Source of the DNA: Denitrobaculum tricleocarpae
GTDB taxonomy: Bacteria > Pseudomonadota > Alphaproteobacteria > Kiloniellales > Kiloniellaceae
Direction of reading: 5' to 3'
DNA length: 64,000 bases
NCBI RefSeq assembly: GCF_007004665.1
Contig: NZ_ML660054.1
Span: forward strand, 186,001 to 250,000
Both the position numbers and the translations under genes were made by a program. Position 1 is the first letter of the stretch. Every line of letters starts with the position of its first letter. The notes beneath the pieces were generated by a model. The model did no database searches, had not been told where the DNA came from, and was given only the letters and a program-made list of their open reading frames with translations. Below are positions 1 to 8,432 of the stretch, piece by piece.

Positions 1-354
1 ATCGGCATTTTCGCAGGTCAGAATACCGTAACCCATGGCCAGGGTGTAGCCGCAGGCCAGGTCCTGGAGCTTACGGGCGGATTCCGAGCAAACGTAGTCA
101 TAGTGCGAGGTCTCCCCGCGGATCACGCAACCCAGCGCGATGTAGCCGTCGAAGCGCCGTTGGCCGGAATAGAAGTCCATCGAGCGGATCGCCATGCGGA
201 TCGCCGCCGGCACCTCGAACACGCCGGGCACTTCCAGACGCTCGTAGGTCGCACCGGCCTTTTCCAGCTCGGCAATGGCGCCTTTCGCCAGCTCGTCGCC
301 GATCTCTTCGTAAAAGCGGGCTTCCACAATCAGTATGTGGGGCGCGTCATCCAT
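1..354 (-). CDS. ribH: 6,7-dimethyl-8-ribityllumazine synthase, C-terminus cut by window edge
   Basis: It condenses 5-amino-6-ribitylamino-uracil with dihydroxybutanone phosphate to lumazine, the penultimate step of riboflavin synthesis. The ATG is at 354 and the frame stays open to base 1, giving 118 residues. Visible family signatures are the N-terminal strand PHILIVEARFYEEI, the segment VPGVFEVPAAI, and IALGCVIRGETSHYDYV, which carries the catalytic His region. Family members have about 150-160 residues, so about 35 are missing beyond the edge. It is the last visible gene of the rib operon, 86 bases after ribBA. Confidence 0.95.
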   Translation of the reverse strand, partial: MDDAPHILIVEARFYEEIGDELAKGAIAELEKAGATYERLEVPGVFEVPAAIRMAIRSMDFYSGQRRFDGYIALGCVIRGETSHYDYVCSESARKLQDLACGYTLAMGYGILTCENAD

Positions 355-440
355 TGTCTTTACCTGTCACTCAAATCACTGCTGCTTAATAACTAATGCT
401 TGCTTCGCTGCCGGGTCTCTACACCACAGGCGCGGCGGCC

Positions 441-1580
441 TCAATCGATCGGGCGCTGATCCACGACTTCCAGTCCGTAGCCCTCAAGCCCGACGATGGT
501 GCGCTGGGTGTTGGAAAGCAGGACCATTCGCCGAACCCCCAGATCCAGAAGTATCTGGGCGCCAACCCCATAGTCGCGCAGCTCGCCCGATCCCTTTACC
601 GGCTCCCCTATACGCGCCCGCAGGGTCTCCGACAAGCTCTTCGGTGTCGGCTCGCGGATCAGAACCACGAACCCACGGCCCTCACGGCCGATAATCTCAA
701 GGGATCGCTGCAGTTCGCCGGCTTTTCCGCTGGTCTCATCGCCCAGGACGTCATCAAGCACATTGAGCGCATGCATACGCACCAGCACCGGATCCTCTGA
801 ACTCTCAGGGTCGCCCATCCAGAGCGCCACATGCTCCGCGTAGGACACCCGGTTGACATAGATCGCCATGTTGAATTCGCCGCCGTGGCGGCTCGCGAAC
901 TTGGTCTTGATCGTGCGCTCGACGATATGATCGTTGATCCGGCGGTAGGCGATCAGATCGGCAATGGTCGCGATTTTGAGACCGTGCTGCTGGGCAAAAG
1001 CGATCAGGTCGTCGCGGCGCGCCATGGTCCCGTCGTCATTCATGATCTCGCAGATCACGCCCGCCGGGTTAAGGCCCGCCAGCCGCGAGATATCCACGGC
1101 CGCCTCCGTATGGCCGGTGCGCACCAGGACCCCGCCCTCACGGGCCATGAGCGGGAAAATATGTCCGGGCGTGACGATATCCGCCGCCCCCTTGCTCGGA
1201 TCGACGGCCACGGCCACCGTGTGGGCGCGGTCCGGCGCCGAGATCCCCGTGGTGATGCCCTCCTTGGCCTCGATCGAGACCGTGAAAGCGGTTTCGTGAC
1301 GAGACTCGTTCTTACGTGCCATCAGGGGCAGTCCCAGTTCCTCGATCCGCTCGCCGGTCATGGCGAGGCAGATCAGCCCGCGGCCGTACTTTGCCATGAA
1401 GTTGATCGCCTCGGGGGTCGCCATCTGTGCCGGGATCACAAGGTCGCCCTCGTTCTCGCGGCCTTCGTCATCGACCAGGATGAACATCCGGCCATTGCGG
1501 GCCTCTTCGATCACCTCTTCCGGCGATGAAACGACTTCACTGAAGGTCTGCCGCCAGAGCTCCTGCTCGGGAGTAGTCAT
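441..1580 (-). CDS. ribBA: 3,4-dihydroxy-2-butanone 4-phosphate synthase with a degenerate GTP cyclohydrolase II-like domain
   Basis: Residues about 15-215 are a complete RibB domain, which makes dihydroxybutanone phosphate from ribulose 5-phosphate; the acidic motif [12 protein letters not shown] and the segment [10 protein letters not shown] are present. Residues about 220-379 align with the GTP cyclohydrolase II fold of RibA, but where RibA has the zinc cysteines (CxxGD...RCDC) this protein reads [20 protein letters not shown], with no Cys. The catalytic HQEGRG-type loop is also replaced by REPTPKSL. I infer that only the RibB activity is active and that a genuine RibA is encoded elsewhere. 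The start overlaps the end of ribE by 4 bases. Confidence 0.92.
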   Translation of the reverse strand: MTTPEQELWRQTFSEVVSSPEEVIEEARNGRMFILVDDEGRENEGDLVIPAQMATPEAINFMAKYGRGLICLAMTGERIEELGLPLMARKNESRHETAFTVSIEAKEGITTGISAPDRAHTVAVAVDPSKGAADIVTPGHIFPLMAREGGVLVRTGHTEAAVDISRLAGLNPAGVICEIMNDDGTMARRDDLIAFAQQHGLKIATIADLIAYRRINDHIVERTIKTKFASRHGGEFNMAIYVNRVSYAEHVALWMGDPESSEDPVLVRMHALNVLDDVLGDETSGKAGELQRSLEIIGREGRGFVVLIREPTPKSLSETLRARIGEPVKGSGELRDYGVGAQILLDLGVRRMVLLSNTQRTIVGLEGYGLEVVDQRPID

Positions 1581-2170
1581 TTAGGATCCTTTTCCAGCAG
1601 GCGTTTGACGTAGCGCGCCAGCATATCGATTTCCAAGTTCACCCGGTCGCCCTCTTCCAGCGCCCCGAAGGTGGTCACCGCCGCCGTATGGGGAATGATG
1701 TTGACCCCGAAGACGTTGTTCTCAACCTCATTCACGGTCAGCGAGACACCGTCCACCACCACCGAGCCCTTGGGCGCGATAAAGCCGGAGAGCTCTTCCG
1801 GCACTTCGAAACTGAAGCGCCAGGACTCGCCGTCCTGCGCCTTGCGGATCACCCGGCCAACGCCGTCCACATGGCCGGACACCAGATGCCCGCCCAGTTC
1901 ATCGCCAACCTTGAGCGCGCGTTCCATGTTGATGGTCGTCCCCACCTGCCAAGCGCCCATGGTGGTTTTCGCCAGCGTCTCGTGCGATGCCTCGAAGGCA
2001 AACCAGTCATCGCCCTTTTCGACCACGGTCAGGCAACAGCCCGAGCAGCAAACCGACGCCCCGATGTCGACCGTATCGAGGTCGTAGGAGGTCTCGATCT
2101 CCAGGCGGAGAATGTCGCTGCCCGACAGCGACCGCAGCTTTCCGAGGTCAGATACAATTCCGGTAAACAC
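1577..2170 (-). CDS. ribE: Riboflavin synthase, alpha subunit
   Basis: It dismutates two 6,7-dimethyl-8-ribityllumazine molecules to riboflavin plus the pyrimidine precursor. The 197 residues show the usual two tandem lumazine-binding barrels: the first begins [10 protein letters not shown] with [11 protein letters not shown], the second (from about residue 98) has [11 protein letters not shown] and [14 protein letters not shown]. The start MFTGIV is typical of the family. The gene is translationally coupled to ribBA by an ATGA overlap and follows ribD after a 71-base gap that contains a 16-bp tandem duplication. Confidence 0.95.
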   Translation of the reverse strand: MFTGIVSDLGKLRSLSGSDILRLEIETSYDLDTVDIGASVCCSGCCLTVVEKGDDWFAFEASHETLAKTTMGAWQVGTTINMERALKVGDELGGHLVSGHVDGVGRVIRKAQDGESWRFSFEVPEELSGFIAPKGSVVVDGVSLTVNEVENNVFGVNIIPHTAAVTTFGALEEGDRVNLEIDMLARYVKRLLEKDPK

Positions 2171-2185
2171 TGTCTGCTTGTTCCT

Positions 2186-2217
2186 ATTCGACTGATCCCA
2201 GATTCGACTGATCCCAG
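2186..2217. repeat. Perfect 16-bp tandem duplication between ribD and ribE
   Basis: The unit attcgactgatcccag occurs twice back to back (2186-2201 and 2202-2217), just upstream of ribE on the minus strand. It is directly followed by a hairpin. It is one of several short tandem duplications at gene edges in this window. Confidence 0.9.
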
Positions 2218-2239
2218 GCCTTCAGCTTCACGAAGGCCT
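2216..2239 (-). other. Short hairpin between ribD stop and ribE
   Basis: AGGCCTTC (2216-2223) is the exact reverse complement of GAAGGCCT (2232-2239), separated by 8 bases, three bases after the ribD stop. There is no T tract, so it more likely affects mRNA processing or attenuation than full termination. Confidence 0.5.
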
Positions 2240-2241
2240 AT

Positions 2242-3327
2242 TTAGTCCCTTTCCCGGCGATGGAAAACCTCCAGCCGGTCCTCCGCAAGCGCAATCGAGC
2301 TCTCGAGCGAGAATTTATGCATCTCCGCCAGCCGGTCCAGCCCAAAACCGGCAATCGCGGGCAATCCGTCCCCGCCGATCACCCCGCCGGCACGGAACCA
2401 GGCAATCCGGTCCACCAGGTCTTCAGCCATGAAGCTTCCCGCCAGCTTTGCCCCGCCCTCGACCAGCAGACGTGTCACGCCCATGGCCGCGAGGATCGTC
2501 AGGAGATCCGGCACGGACAGCACATTCTCCGTATTTCTGGGAATCTCTACAACCTCGACACCGGCATCGTGGTACTTCTGCAAGCGCTGCTCTTCAGTGC
2601 CGGACTGTGTAAAGACGAGCGTGGATTGCGCGCCCGCGCGCGCCACCAGATCATGTTCCAGCGGCAGACGGAGACGCCCGTCCACAACAATGCGTCGCGG
2701 CGAGCGATCCGCCAGGCCGGGCAGACGCACATCGAGCCGGGGATTGTCCGCCAGGGCGGTTCCGCTGCCCACCAGGATCGCGTCGTGTGTCACGCGCAGA
2801 AGATGTCCGCGCGCCCGCGCCGCGGGCCCGGTGATCCACTGGCTCTCGCCGCTGCGGGTGGCGATCCGGCCATCGAGGGTCGTGGCCAGCTTGAGCGTGA
2901 CCATTGGCCGCAGTTCCGTGGTGCGCCGTAAAAAGCCCTCGTTGAGCGAACGCGCTGCTTCTGCTTCGGTCCCGATCGAAACTTCGATACCCGCATCGCG
3001 CAGTCGCTCGATCCCTCGCCCCTCAACCCGTCCGTCGGGATCCTCCAGCGCCACCACACAGCGGGCGATACCGGCCTCGACCAGAGCATCGGCGCAGGGC
3101 GGTGTCTCGCCATGATGGGAACAGGGCTCCAGCGTCACATAGGCGCAGGCGCCCTGCGCCGCCTCTCCGGCCTGCCGCAGGGCCTCGGTCTCGGCATGGG
3201 GACGGCCGCCGGGCTGGGTCCAGCCACGGCCGACCACACGCCCGTCTTTGACGATAAGGCATCCGACCGCGGGATTGGGTGCGACCCGGCCCAGGCCGCG
3301 TGCCGCAAGGTTGAGCGCCGCGCGCAT
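2242..3327 (-). CDS. ribD: Bifunctional riboflavin deaminase/reductase
   Basis: It performs deamination and side-chain reduction of the pyrimidine intermediate in riboflavin synthesis. The N-terminal deaminase domain has the zinc motif HAETEALR followed by the PCSHHGETPPC pair of cysteines. The C-terminal reductase domain starts near residue 145 (RPMVTLKLATTLDGRIA) and ends with LLVEGGAKLAGSF. From the ATG at 3327 it is 361 residues (E. coli RibD: 367). The same frame stays open to 3495, inside nrdR, but no ATG, GTG or TTG lies between the nrdR stop and 3327, and a purine-rich GGGGAACAGGA precedes 3327. A few more N-terminal residues from a start inside nrdR cannot be excluded. Confidence 0.92.
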   Translation of the reverse strand: MRAALNLAARGLGRVAPNPAVGCLIVKDGRVVGRGWTQPGGRPHAETEALRQAGEAAQGACAYVTLEPCSHHGETPPCADALVEAGIARCVVALEDPDGRVEGRGIERLRDAGIEVSIGTEAEAARSLNEGFLRRTTELRPMVTLKLATTLDGRIATRSGESQWITGPAARARGHLLRVTHDAILVGSGTALADNPRLDVRLPGLADRSPRRIVVDGRLRLPLEHDLVARAGAQSTLVFTQSGTEEQRLQKYHDAGVEVVEIPRNTENVLSVPDLLTILAAMGVTRLLVEGGAKLAGSFMAEDLVDRIAWFRAGGVIGGDGLPAIAGFGLDRLAEMHKFSLESSIALAEDRLEVFHRRERD

Positions 3328-3361
3328 GAACGCGGCGTCCTGTTCCCCAGATTGAGGACTC

Positions 3362-3820
3362 CTAGTCCTGGTCGATACCGAGCTTGCCAACGAATTCACC
3401 AAAGTCCCGGGCTTCGCGGAAATCGCGATAGACCGATGCAAAGCGGACGTACCCCACTTGATCGAGTGTCGCCAGGGCATCCATGACCAACTCACCGATC
3501 AGCTTGGTCGGGATCTCGCTCTCGCCGGAGGATTCCAGCCGCCGCACGATGCCGTTGATCACCCGCTCCACCCGGTCGCGGTCGACCGGCCGTTTCTGCA
3601 GGGCGATGGTCATGGAGCGCGCCAGCTTGTCCCGGTCGAAGGGCTCGCGCTGACCGCTGCCCTTGACGACAGTCAGTTCGCGCAGCTGCACACGCTCGAA
3701 CGTGGTGAAACGCGCCGCGCAGTTCGGACACTGCCTGCGTCGCCGAATGGCGGAATGATCCTCAGTCGGCCTCGAGTCTTTGACTTGAGTATCTTCATGA
3801 CCGCAAAACGGACAACGCAT
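3362..3820 (-). CDS. nrdR: Transcriptional repressor NrdR
   Basis: NrdR represses ribonucleotide reductase genes in response to ATP/dATP. The protein begins [17 protein letters not shown], and the zinc ribbon is completed by CPNC about 30 residues later. An ATP-cone domain follows ([16 protein letters not shown]). The length, 152 residues, is normal. The ATG at 3820 is chosen because a strong AGGAGGGG site lies just upstream and the family starts exactly there, although the frame is open further upstream. It sits between glyA and ribD, the conserved alphaproteobacterial order. Confidence 0.95.
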   Translation of the reverse strand: MRCPFCGHEDTQVKDSRPTEDHSAIRRRRQCPNCAARFTTFERVQLRELTVVKGSGQREPFDRDKLARSMTIALQKRPVDRDRVERVINGIVRRLESSGESEIPTKLIGELVMDALATLDQVGYVRFASVYRDFREARDFGEFVGKLGIDQD

Positions 3821-3925
3821 ATTTCCCCTCCTGACGACCCGGAGGTCATCCAACAGCAAATTCAAACCAGCTACTCTTACAAATCTTACACACCAGACCC
3901 GACCGACGAGAAGATCAGGCCACGC

Positions 3926-5230
3926 TCACAGATCGGGATAAATCGGGAAGCGGCGGCAGAGCGCCACCACTTCGGAACGCACTTCCGATTCGATCTTGCT
4001 GTTATCTTCGCGGTTAGCAGCCAGTCCGTCCAGTACGCGGCTGATCAATTCGCCGACCAGAGTGAATTCCGCCGGACCGAAACCCCGCGTGGTGCCCGCC
4101 GGTGTACCCAGCCGGATCCCGGAGGTTACCGTGGGTTTCTCCGGATCGAAGGGCACGCCGTTCTTGTTGCAGGTGATACCCGCCCTATCGAGGCTCTCCT
4201 CGGTGATATTTCCGGTCAGGCCCTTGGGACGCAGATCGACGAGCATCAGGTGCGTGTCGGTTCCGCCCGAGACGATATCGCAGCCGTTGCGCATCAGCAC
4301 GTCGGCCAGCGTCCTCGCGTTATCGACGACTGTCTTGGAGTAGGTCTTGAATTCCGGCCGCAGAGCTTCGCCGAAGGCCGCCGCCTTAGAGGCAATGGCA
4401 TGCATCAGCGGACCACCCTGCAATCCGGGGAAAGCCGCTGAGTTGATCTTCTTACCCAGATCCAGATCGTTGGAGAGGATCATGCCGCCACGTCCGGCCC
4501 GCAGGGTCTTATGGGTCGTGGTGGTGACCACATGGGCGTGGGGGATTGGGCTCGGATGGACACCCCCGGCGACCAGACCCGCGAAATGCGCCATATCCAC
4601 GTGGAAATAAGCCCCGACCTCGTCCGCGATTTTCCGGAAGCGGGCAAAGTCGATCTGGCGGGGATAGGCAGATCCGCCGGCAATGATCATTTTCGGCTTG
4701 TGTTCCCGTGCCAGGGCCTCGACCTGCTCGAAATCGATCTGGCCGTCGTCTTCGCGCACCCCGTACTGCACAGCGTTGAACCACTTGCCCGACAGGTTCG
4801 GTTTCGCACCATGGGTCAGGTGACCGCCGGCTGAGAGCGCCATGCCCAGGATCGTGTCGCCCGGCTGCAGAAGTGCGAGCATCACACACTGGTTGGCCTG
4901 CGCGCCCGAATGGGGCTGTACGTTGACAAAGCTGCAGTCGAAGAGCTTCTTGGCCCGATCGATCGCGAGTTCTTCCGCGACATCGACGAACTCGCAGCCG
5001 CCATAGTAGCGCCGGCCCGGATAACCCTCCGCATACTTGTTCGTCAGGACGGAGCCCTGGGCTTCCAGCACCGCCCTTGAGACGATGTTTTCCGAGGCGA
5101 TCAATTCGATCTGATCCTGCTGACGGTGCAACTCGTCGCGAATGGCAGCCGCAAGTTCGGGGTCACTCTCCGCCAGCGAGGCGGAAAAGAAAGCGTTATC
5201 TGAATCAGCCTGTGAGGCGACTGCAGTCAT
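3926..5230 (-). CDS. glyA: Serine hydroxymethyltransferase
   Basis: This PLP enzyme interconverts serine and glycine and charges tetrahydrofolate with one-carbon units. The 434-residue protein is full length. It shows the SHMT substrate and PLP segments [42 protein letters not shown] and the active-site lysine motif [24 protein letters not shown] ribosome-binding site precedes the ATG. It is followed by nrdR on the same strand after about 105 bases and preceded by rpiB. Confidence 0.97.
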   Translation of the reverse strand: MTAVASQADSDNAFFSASLAESDPELAAAIRDELHRQQDQIELIASENIVSRAVLEAQGSVLTNKYAEGYPGRRYYGGCEFVDVAEELAIDRAKKLFDCSFVNVQPHSGAQANQCVMLALLQPGDTILGMALSAGGHLTHGAKPNLSGKWFNAVQYGVREDDGQIDFEQVEALAREHKPKMIIAGGSAYPRQIDFARFRKIADEVGAYFHVDMAHFAGLVAGGVHPSPIPHAHVVTTTTHKTLRAGRGGMILSNDLDLGKKINSAAFPGLQGGPLMHAIASKAAAFGEALRPEFKTYSKTVVDNARTLADVLMRNGCDIVSGGTDTHLMLVDLRPKGLTGNITEESLDRAGITCNKNGVPFDPEKPTVTSGIRLGTPAGTTRGFGPAEFTLVGELISRVLDGLAANREDNSKIESEVRSEVVALCRRFPIYPDL

Positions 5231-5274
5231 GGCGCTCGTTCTCCAACTAAATCCAAAGGTGAATTGAAAACACT

Positions 5275-5310
5275 AACCGAGTTTATCAACCGAGTTCATC
5301 AACCGAGTTT
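5275..5310. repeat. 13-bp tandem repeat overlapping the rpiB stop
   Basis: Units aaccgagtttatc (5275-5287), aaccgagttcatc (5288-5300) and partial aaccgagttt (5301-5310) lie in tandem. On the minus strand this duplicates the last codons and stop of rpiB (CTCGGTTGA), so the gene ends in the innermost copy and the others are untranslated. Confidence 0.85.
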
Positions 5311-5736
5311 CGCCACTCGTCGTTCGTGACGTTCGCCACCGGCGAACTCCGTTGCCAGAAAGATCTCCAGGCAGGCCTTGGCAACGTCGACGCCGGTCGT
5401 GCGCGCGCCAAGGGCCAGGACGTTCGCATCGTTGTGCTCCCGGGCGAGCCGCGCGGTCGTCTCGTCATGACACAAAGCCGCGCGCACCGACGGGTTCCGG
5501 TTCGCGGCAATAGAGATGCCGATGCCTGAGCCACAGACCAGAACGCCGCGGTCGACCTTGCCCAGCTCAACGACCTGTGCAAGCGCAACGCCGAAATCGG
5601 GATAGTCGACCGATTCAGGACCGTAGGTGCCCAGGTCCAGAACCGTGTGACCCGCGGCCTCCAGCGCCTCGCTGAGAACAGCTTTGAGCTCGAAGCCGGC
5701 ATGGTCTGCCGCAATAGCGATCGGTTTCTCAGTCAT
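5299..5736 (-). CDS. rpiB: Ribose 5-phosphate isomerase B
   Basis: It interconverts ribose 5-phosphate and ribulose 5-phosphate, the RibB substrate in the neighbouring operon. The protein of about 145 residues has the RpiB signatures IAADHAGFELK, the active-site VCGSGIGISIAANR, and HNDANVLALGAR. The ATG at 5736 gives the standard start MTEKPIAIAADH; an in-frame GTG lies three codons upstream. It is co-directional with glyA. The 3' end is embedded in a tandem repeat. Confidence 0.94.
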   Translation of the reverse strand: MTEKPIAIAADHAGFELKAVLSEALEAAGHTVLDLGTYGPESVDYPDFGVALAQVVELGKVDRGVLVCGSGIGISIAANRNPSVRAALCHDETTARLAREHNDANVLALGARTTGVDVAKACLEIFLATEFAGGERHERRVAKLG

Positions 5737-6049
5737 GAGGGTCACTTAACCTGAAATCTGCTGCGCCTGGCGCGAATCTGTGAAATGCGCGCGGACACTA
5801 ACATAGCAAATTGCGCAATGAAAAGCGGTGCGGAGCACCAGAAGCTCCCTTTGGCGCCAGAAACTTCAAGCCACGTACTGACGAACGTTCGGGACGAAAT
5901 CTCTTTGACTCCGCATAGTTGCATTCCCATGTATGCACCACAGAACGCCCGGGCACAACGCACTGAAATAACTGATTAGTTGACATTATTTTATTGTTGT
6001 GCAAATTTTTTCGGAAAATACAGTATTTCTGATACCAAGCGGAATAAAA
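5737..6049. promoter_or_regulatory. Divergent intergenic region rpiB/mucR
   Basis: This 313-base stretch separates rpiB (minus) from the mucR-like gene (plus). No convincing gene is seen. The part next to mucR (about 5970-6040) is strongly AT-rich, with TTGACA at 5980-5985 followed by runs of T and TA steps. MucR proteins are known to bind AT-rich DNA with TA steps and to control their own promoters, so autoregulation here is a reasonable inference. No clear -10 was identified. Confidence 0.4.
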
Positions 6050-6493
6050 ATGACTGAAGCTGTAAGCCCACAACTGACTTCCATAGACATTTTGCGAATG
6101 ACATCCGATGTTGTCGCATCTTACGTTCGCAATAATGCGGTTGCCGGCGACGAGCTGCCCGGCATCATCCAGACCGTTCATGAGTCTCTCATGCATCTGA
6201 AGAACGGTACACCTGGCGCAGGAGAAGCGCCCAAACCCGCGGTTTCCATAAGGAAATCGATCACTCCGGATCATATCGTCTGCCTTGAGGACGGAAAGAA
6301 ACTGAAGATGCTGAAACGCTATCTTCGGACCACGCACGGCATGACTCCCGAGGAGTACCGTGCAAAATGGGGCCTGTCTTCCGACTACCCGATGGTGGCT
6401 CCGAACTATGCCGCGCAACGCTCCGCTTTCGCCAAGAAGATTGGCCTGGGACGCGGTGCAAAGCAAAGCCGCAGACGTGGCAAGGCCGCTTAG
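6050..6493 (+). CDS. MucR/Ros-family transcriptional regulator
   Basis: This is a 147-residue DNA-binding regulator of the Ros/MucR family, which controls exopolysaccharide, motility and cell-cycle genes in alphaproteobacteria. The C-terminal half is diagnostic: VCLEDGKKLKMLKRYLRTTHGMTPEEYRAKWGL followed at once by SDYPMVAPNYA and KKIGLGR. The usual zinc ligand set C-x2-D-x9-H-xn-H is altered, because the middle His is Tyr (KRYLRTTH). Some family members fold without zinc, so it may still be functional. The ATG at 6050 gives MTEAVSPQ; the frame is open further upstream without a plausible ribosome-binding site. Confidence 0.9.
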   Translation: MTEAVSPQLTSIDILRMTSDVVASYVRNNAVAGDELPGIIQTVHESLMHLKNGTPGAGEAPKPAVSIRKSITPDHIVCLEDGKKLKMLKRYLRTTHGMTPEEYRAKWGLSSDYPMVAPNYAAQRSAFAKKIGLGRGAKQSRRRGKAA

Positions 6494-6509
6494 TACCTTT
6501 TGTTGGGAT

Positions 6510-6532
6510 CGAGACAGCAAGTGGCTGTCTCG
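6510..6532 (+). terminator. Hairpin downstream of mucR
   Basis: CGAGACAG (6510-6517) pairs perfectly with CTGTCTCG (6525-6532) around a 7-base loop, 16 bases after the mucR stop. The following bases are pyrimidine-rich (cctcttccc) but not a T run, so termination strength is uncertain. Confidence 0.55.
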
Positions 6533-7217
6533 CCTCTTCCCGTAAAGCTTCGTTGAAGCATAAAAAGTTGTTTTACAAGCGTTTTTTCGCCTCTCTTGAC
6601 CCGTTGCGCGACCAACAAAGCTGTGCGGAACCAGCCTGCGTTTCGACTGCCAAATCTCGAGAGTATCAGGTTTCAGATCGGCCTCGCCGCTCCGTCGAAA
6701 CGAACCTCCAAAACCAAGCATCGAAACGGACCGCCGGGACGACCTCTCGCGACGCGCAGGTGACCTCGCACCCCGGATCAGACGCGGGCGATAAAAAGAA
6801 TTAGTTTATCATTACACGGGCCTATTTGCTCGCTCGTGCAATTTTTCTATTTTTTTCGGACTGGTCGATCGGTTTTAGATCGTGACGACATCGGCATTTT
6901 CGATCAAGAACACACCATTTCGGCGAAAAATCCTGTGCCGGACCAATGGAAAAACCACTCCCGGAAAAGCGCCTCAAACAGCTCGACTTTGAAGGACCAA
7001 CATCCCACCGACAGCGCTACACTCTGGCTGGACTCCCTCGGAGACCTGAACGAAACAAACGACTTACGTACGTTTAAACTTTTTATTTTTTGTTTAAACA
7101 TACAACAAGAGCACCCGTTGCCGCACTGCAGGAACCAGGTCCGGACCTCGGAGGGCCACTCGCGTTCTGATTGATTATCGACGCCGATGAGCGGGGTGAG
7201 ATCAGTTTTTCAAATCT
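6533..7217. other. Gene-poor AT-rich stretch
   Basis: About 685 bases hold no recognisable coding sequence. Open frames exist on both strands (for example 6836-7174 plus), but their translations show no family features. The stretch includes poly-T/poly-A tracts, and at 7072-7079 and 7092-7099 two copies of the palindrome GTTTAAAC separated by a 12-base T-rich spacer. A small RNA or a nucleoid/MucR binding region is possible but not demonstrated. Confidence 0.4.
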
Positions 7218-7430
7218 TCAGACGACAAGGCCGCGCGCGCCCTCGCCGGCCGTCTCCGACTTGGCGAGCAGATACCTCAGTTTACGCAGGGCGTTGTTTT
7301 GCAGGACGAGTTCTCCGGCCGATGGCGGACCGACAATCACGGCCTCGGTCATGGTCGGTGTGTGCATCGCCGAGACTTTGACGTAGGCGCCAATCTGTAT
7401 GAACTCGATGATGACGTCGGAGTCTTTCAT
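7218..7430 (-). CDS. DUF6898-type small protein
   Basis: This 70-residue protein, MKDSDVIIEFIQIGAYV..., has the pattern of a short alphaproteobacterial family (as I recall, DUF6898): a VIIEFIQIGAYVKVSA strand, TEAVIVGPPSAGE, then a helix LRKLRYLLAK. No biochemical function is known to me. The ATG at 7430 is taken because the conserved domain begins right after it; the open frame runs on to 7487 without a better start. It sits alone between AT-rich non-coding DNA and ldtR. Confidence 0.7.
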   Translation of the reverse strand: MKDSDVIIEFIQIGAYVKVSAMHTPTMTEAVIVGPPSAGELVLQNNALRKLRYLLAKSETAGEGARGLVV

Positions 7431-7850
7431 TCCCGAATGTCCGATCCTTCGCAATAGGGCTTCACAAGAACACAATCTGCACCGCACAGGGGGTTCGCTG
7501 CCCTGGCGGTCTTCTGCGCGGCCCCATGGTCGTCTTAGCCGCTGAACTTGAGAAACCGGAACGCCCTGGTGAAAAAGCGTCCCAAACGTTCGTAAGGTCT
7601 TGGCGCCGATACCTGGCGCGCGATCACGATTTTATAGATCATAGTCCCTTCTTGTCACCGCCGCATCTTTGCAGCCAGGTGACGGGCCTGGTAAAGACCG
7701 GCATCTCACTCCCAGGTGTTTTTCCCAAAAGTCTCAACAAGATACCAGACAAAAAAAACCACCGGCAGAGCGACCCGAAGCCCGCCCGACCGATGGTTTA
7801 TGTGTTTCGCGTGGCAAGGTATGACCTGCCCTCTGTATGCGTCGCGGCGC
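7431..7850. other. Intergenic region between the DUF6898 gene and ldtR
   Basis: About 420 bases contain no gene that I can support; open frames on the plus strand lack family features and codon structure. It contains the upstream region of the DUF6898 gene and the 3' flank of ldtR. No clear promoter or terminator is visible, apart from a run of A at 7749-7757. Confidence 0.4.
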
Positions 7851-8324
7851 TTATGCTGCCGGCGATATCCTGCTGGAATACTGCCCCGGCACCGACCAGA
7901 ACTGCTGCAGACGGCTCAGCGCCTCGTTGGCGGACCGCAGAACCTCGTCGGACAGCTGCGCGCTCTGCAGGCCGTTCTCGGCGTGCTGATCAAAGAGCTG
8001 GCCGAGCGCCTGACAGATTTTCAGGCCGGTTTCCGACGCGCGCACATGGAAAGAGCGGCGATCGTGCAGCGAGCGTTCCTGAATCAGGTAGCCGTTCTCG
8101 ACCATCTTTTTGACGTTATAGGAGACGTTCGAGCCCAGGTAATACCCGCGCTGCGTCAGCTCACCAACGGTCAGCTCTTCGTCGCCAATGTTGAACAGAA
8201 TCAACGCCTGAACGTTGTTGAGGTCACGCACGCCCATTCGGTCCAGTTCAGACTTCACGACCTCAAGGCACTGGCGGTGCAGGCGTTCAACCAAACTAAT
8301 CGTTTCTAAGTATGAGGCCTTCAC
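7851..8324 (-). CDS. ldtR: LdtR-type MarR-family transcriptional regulator
   Basis: LdtR is a winged-helix regulator of an L,D-transpeptidase gene and of stress tolerance in Rhizobiales. The 157-residue protein carries the highly conserved core ISLVERLHRQCLEVVKSEL, NNVQALILFNIGDEELTVGEL, and RGYYLGSNVSYNVKKMVENGY followed by HDRRSFHVRAS, the MarR wing. The C-terminal 30 residues (SVPGQYSSRISPAA) are variable. No L,D-transpeptidase gene is in the window, so its targets are elsewhere. The assignment to the LdtR subgroup is from memory of the conserved motif. Confidence 0.88.
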   Translation of the reverse strand: MKASYLETISLVERLHRQCLEVVKSELDRMGVRDLNNVQALILFNIGDEELTVGELTQRGYYLGSNVSYNVKKMVENGYLIQERSLHDRRSFHVRASETGLKICQALGQLFDQHAENGLQSAQLSDEVLRSANEALSRLQQFWSVPGQYSSRISPAA

Positions 8325-8432
8325 GGCAACCTCGCATCATGTTGTTCAGGTGGAAGCAATAATCCTGATTAATCATGCCTTGAGGACGTTAAAACTTGAT
8401 TAAGTGGTCATAAGTCCGCGCGCCATACAACC

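Noticed and set aside
831-1529. Plus-strand open frame opposite ribBA
   Set aside because: Shadow of ribBA; no family features.
5798-6721. Minus-strand frame of about 307 codons over the mucR region
   Set aside because: No family features, and the plus-strand MucR gene over the same bases is clear.
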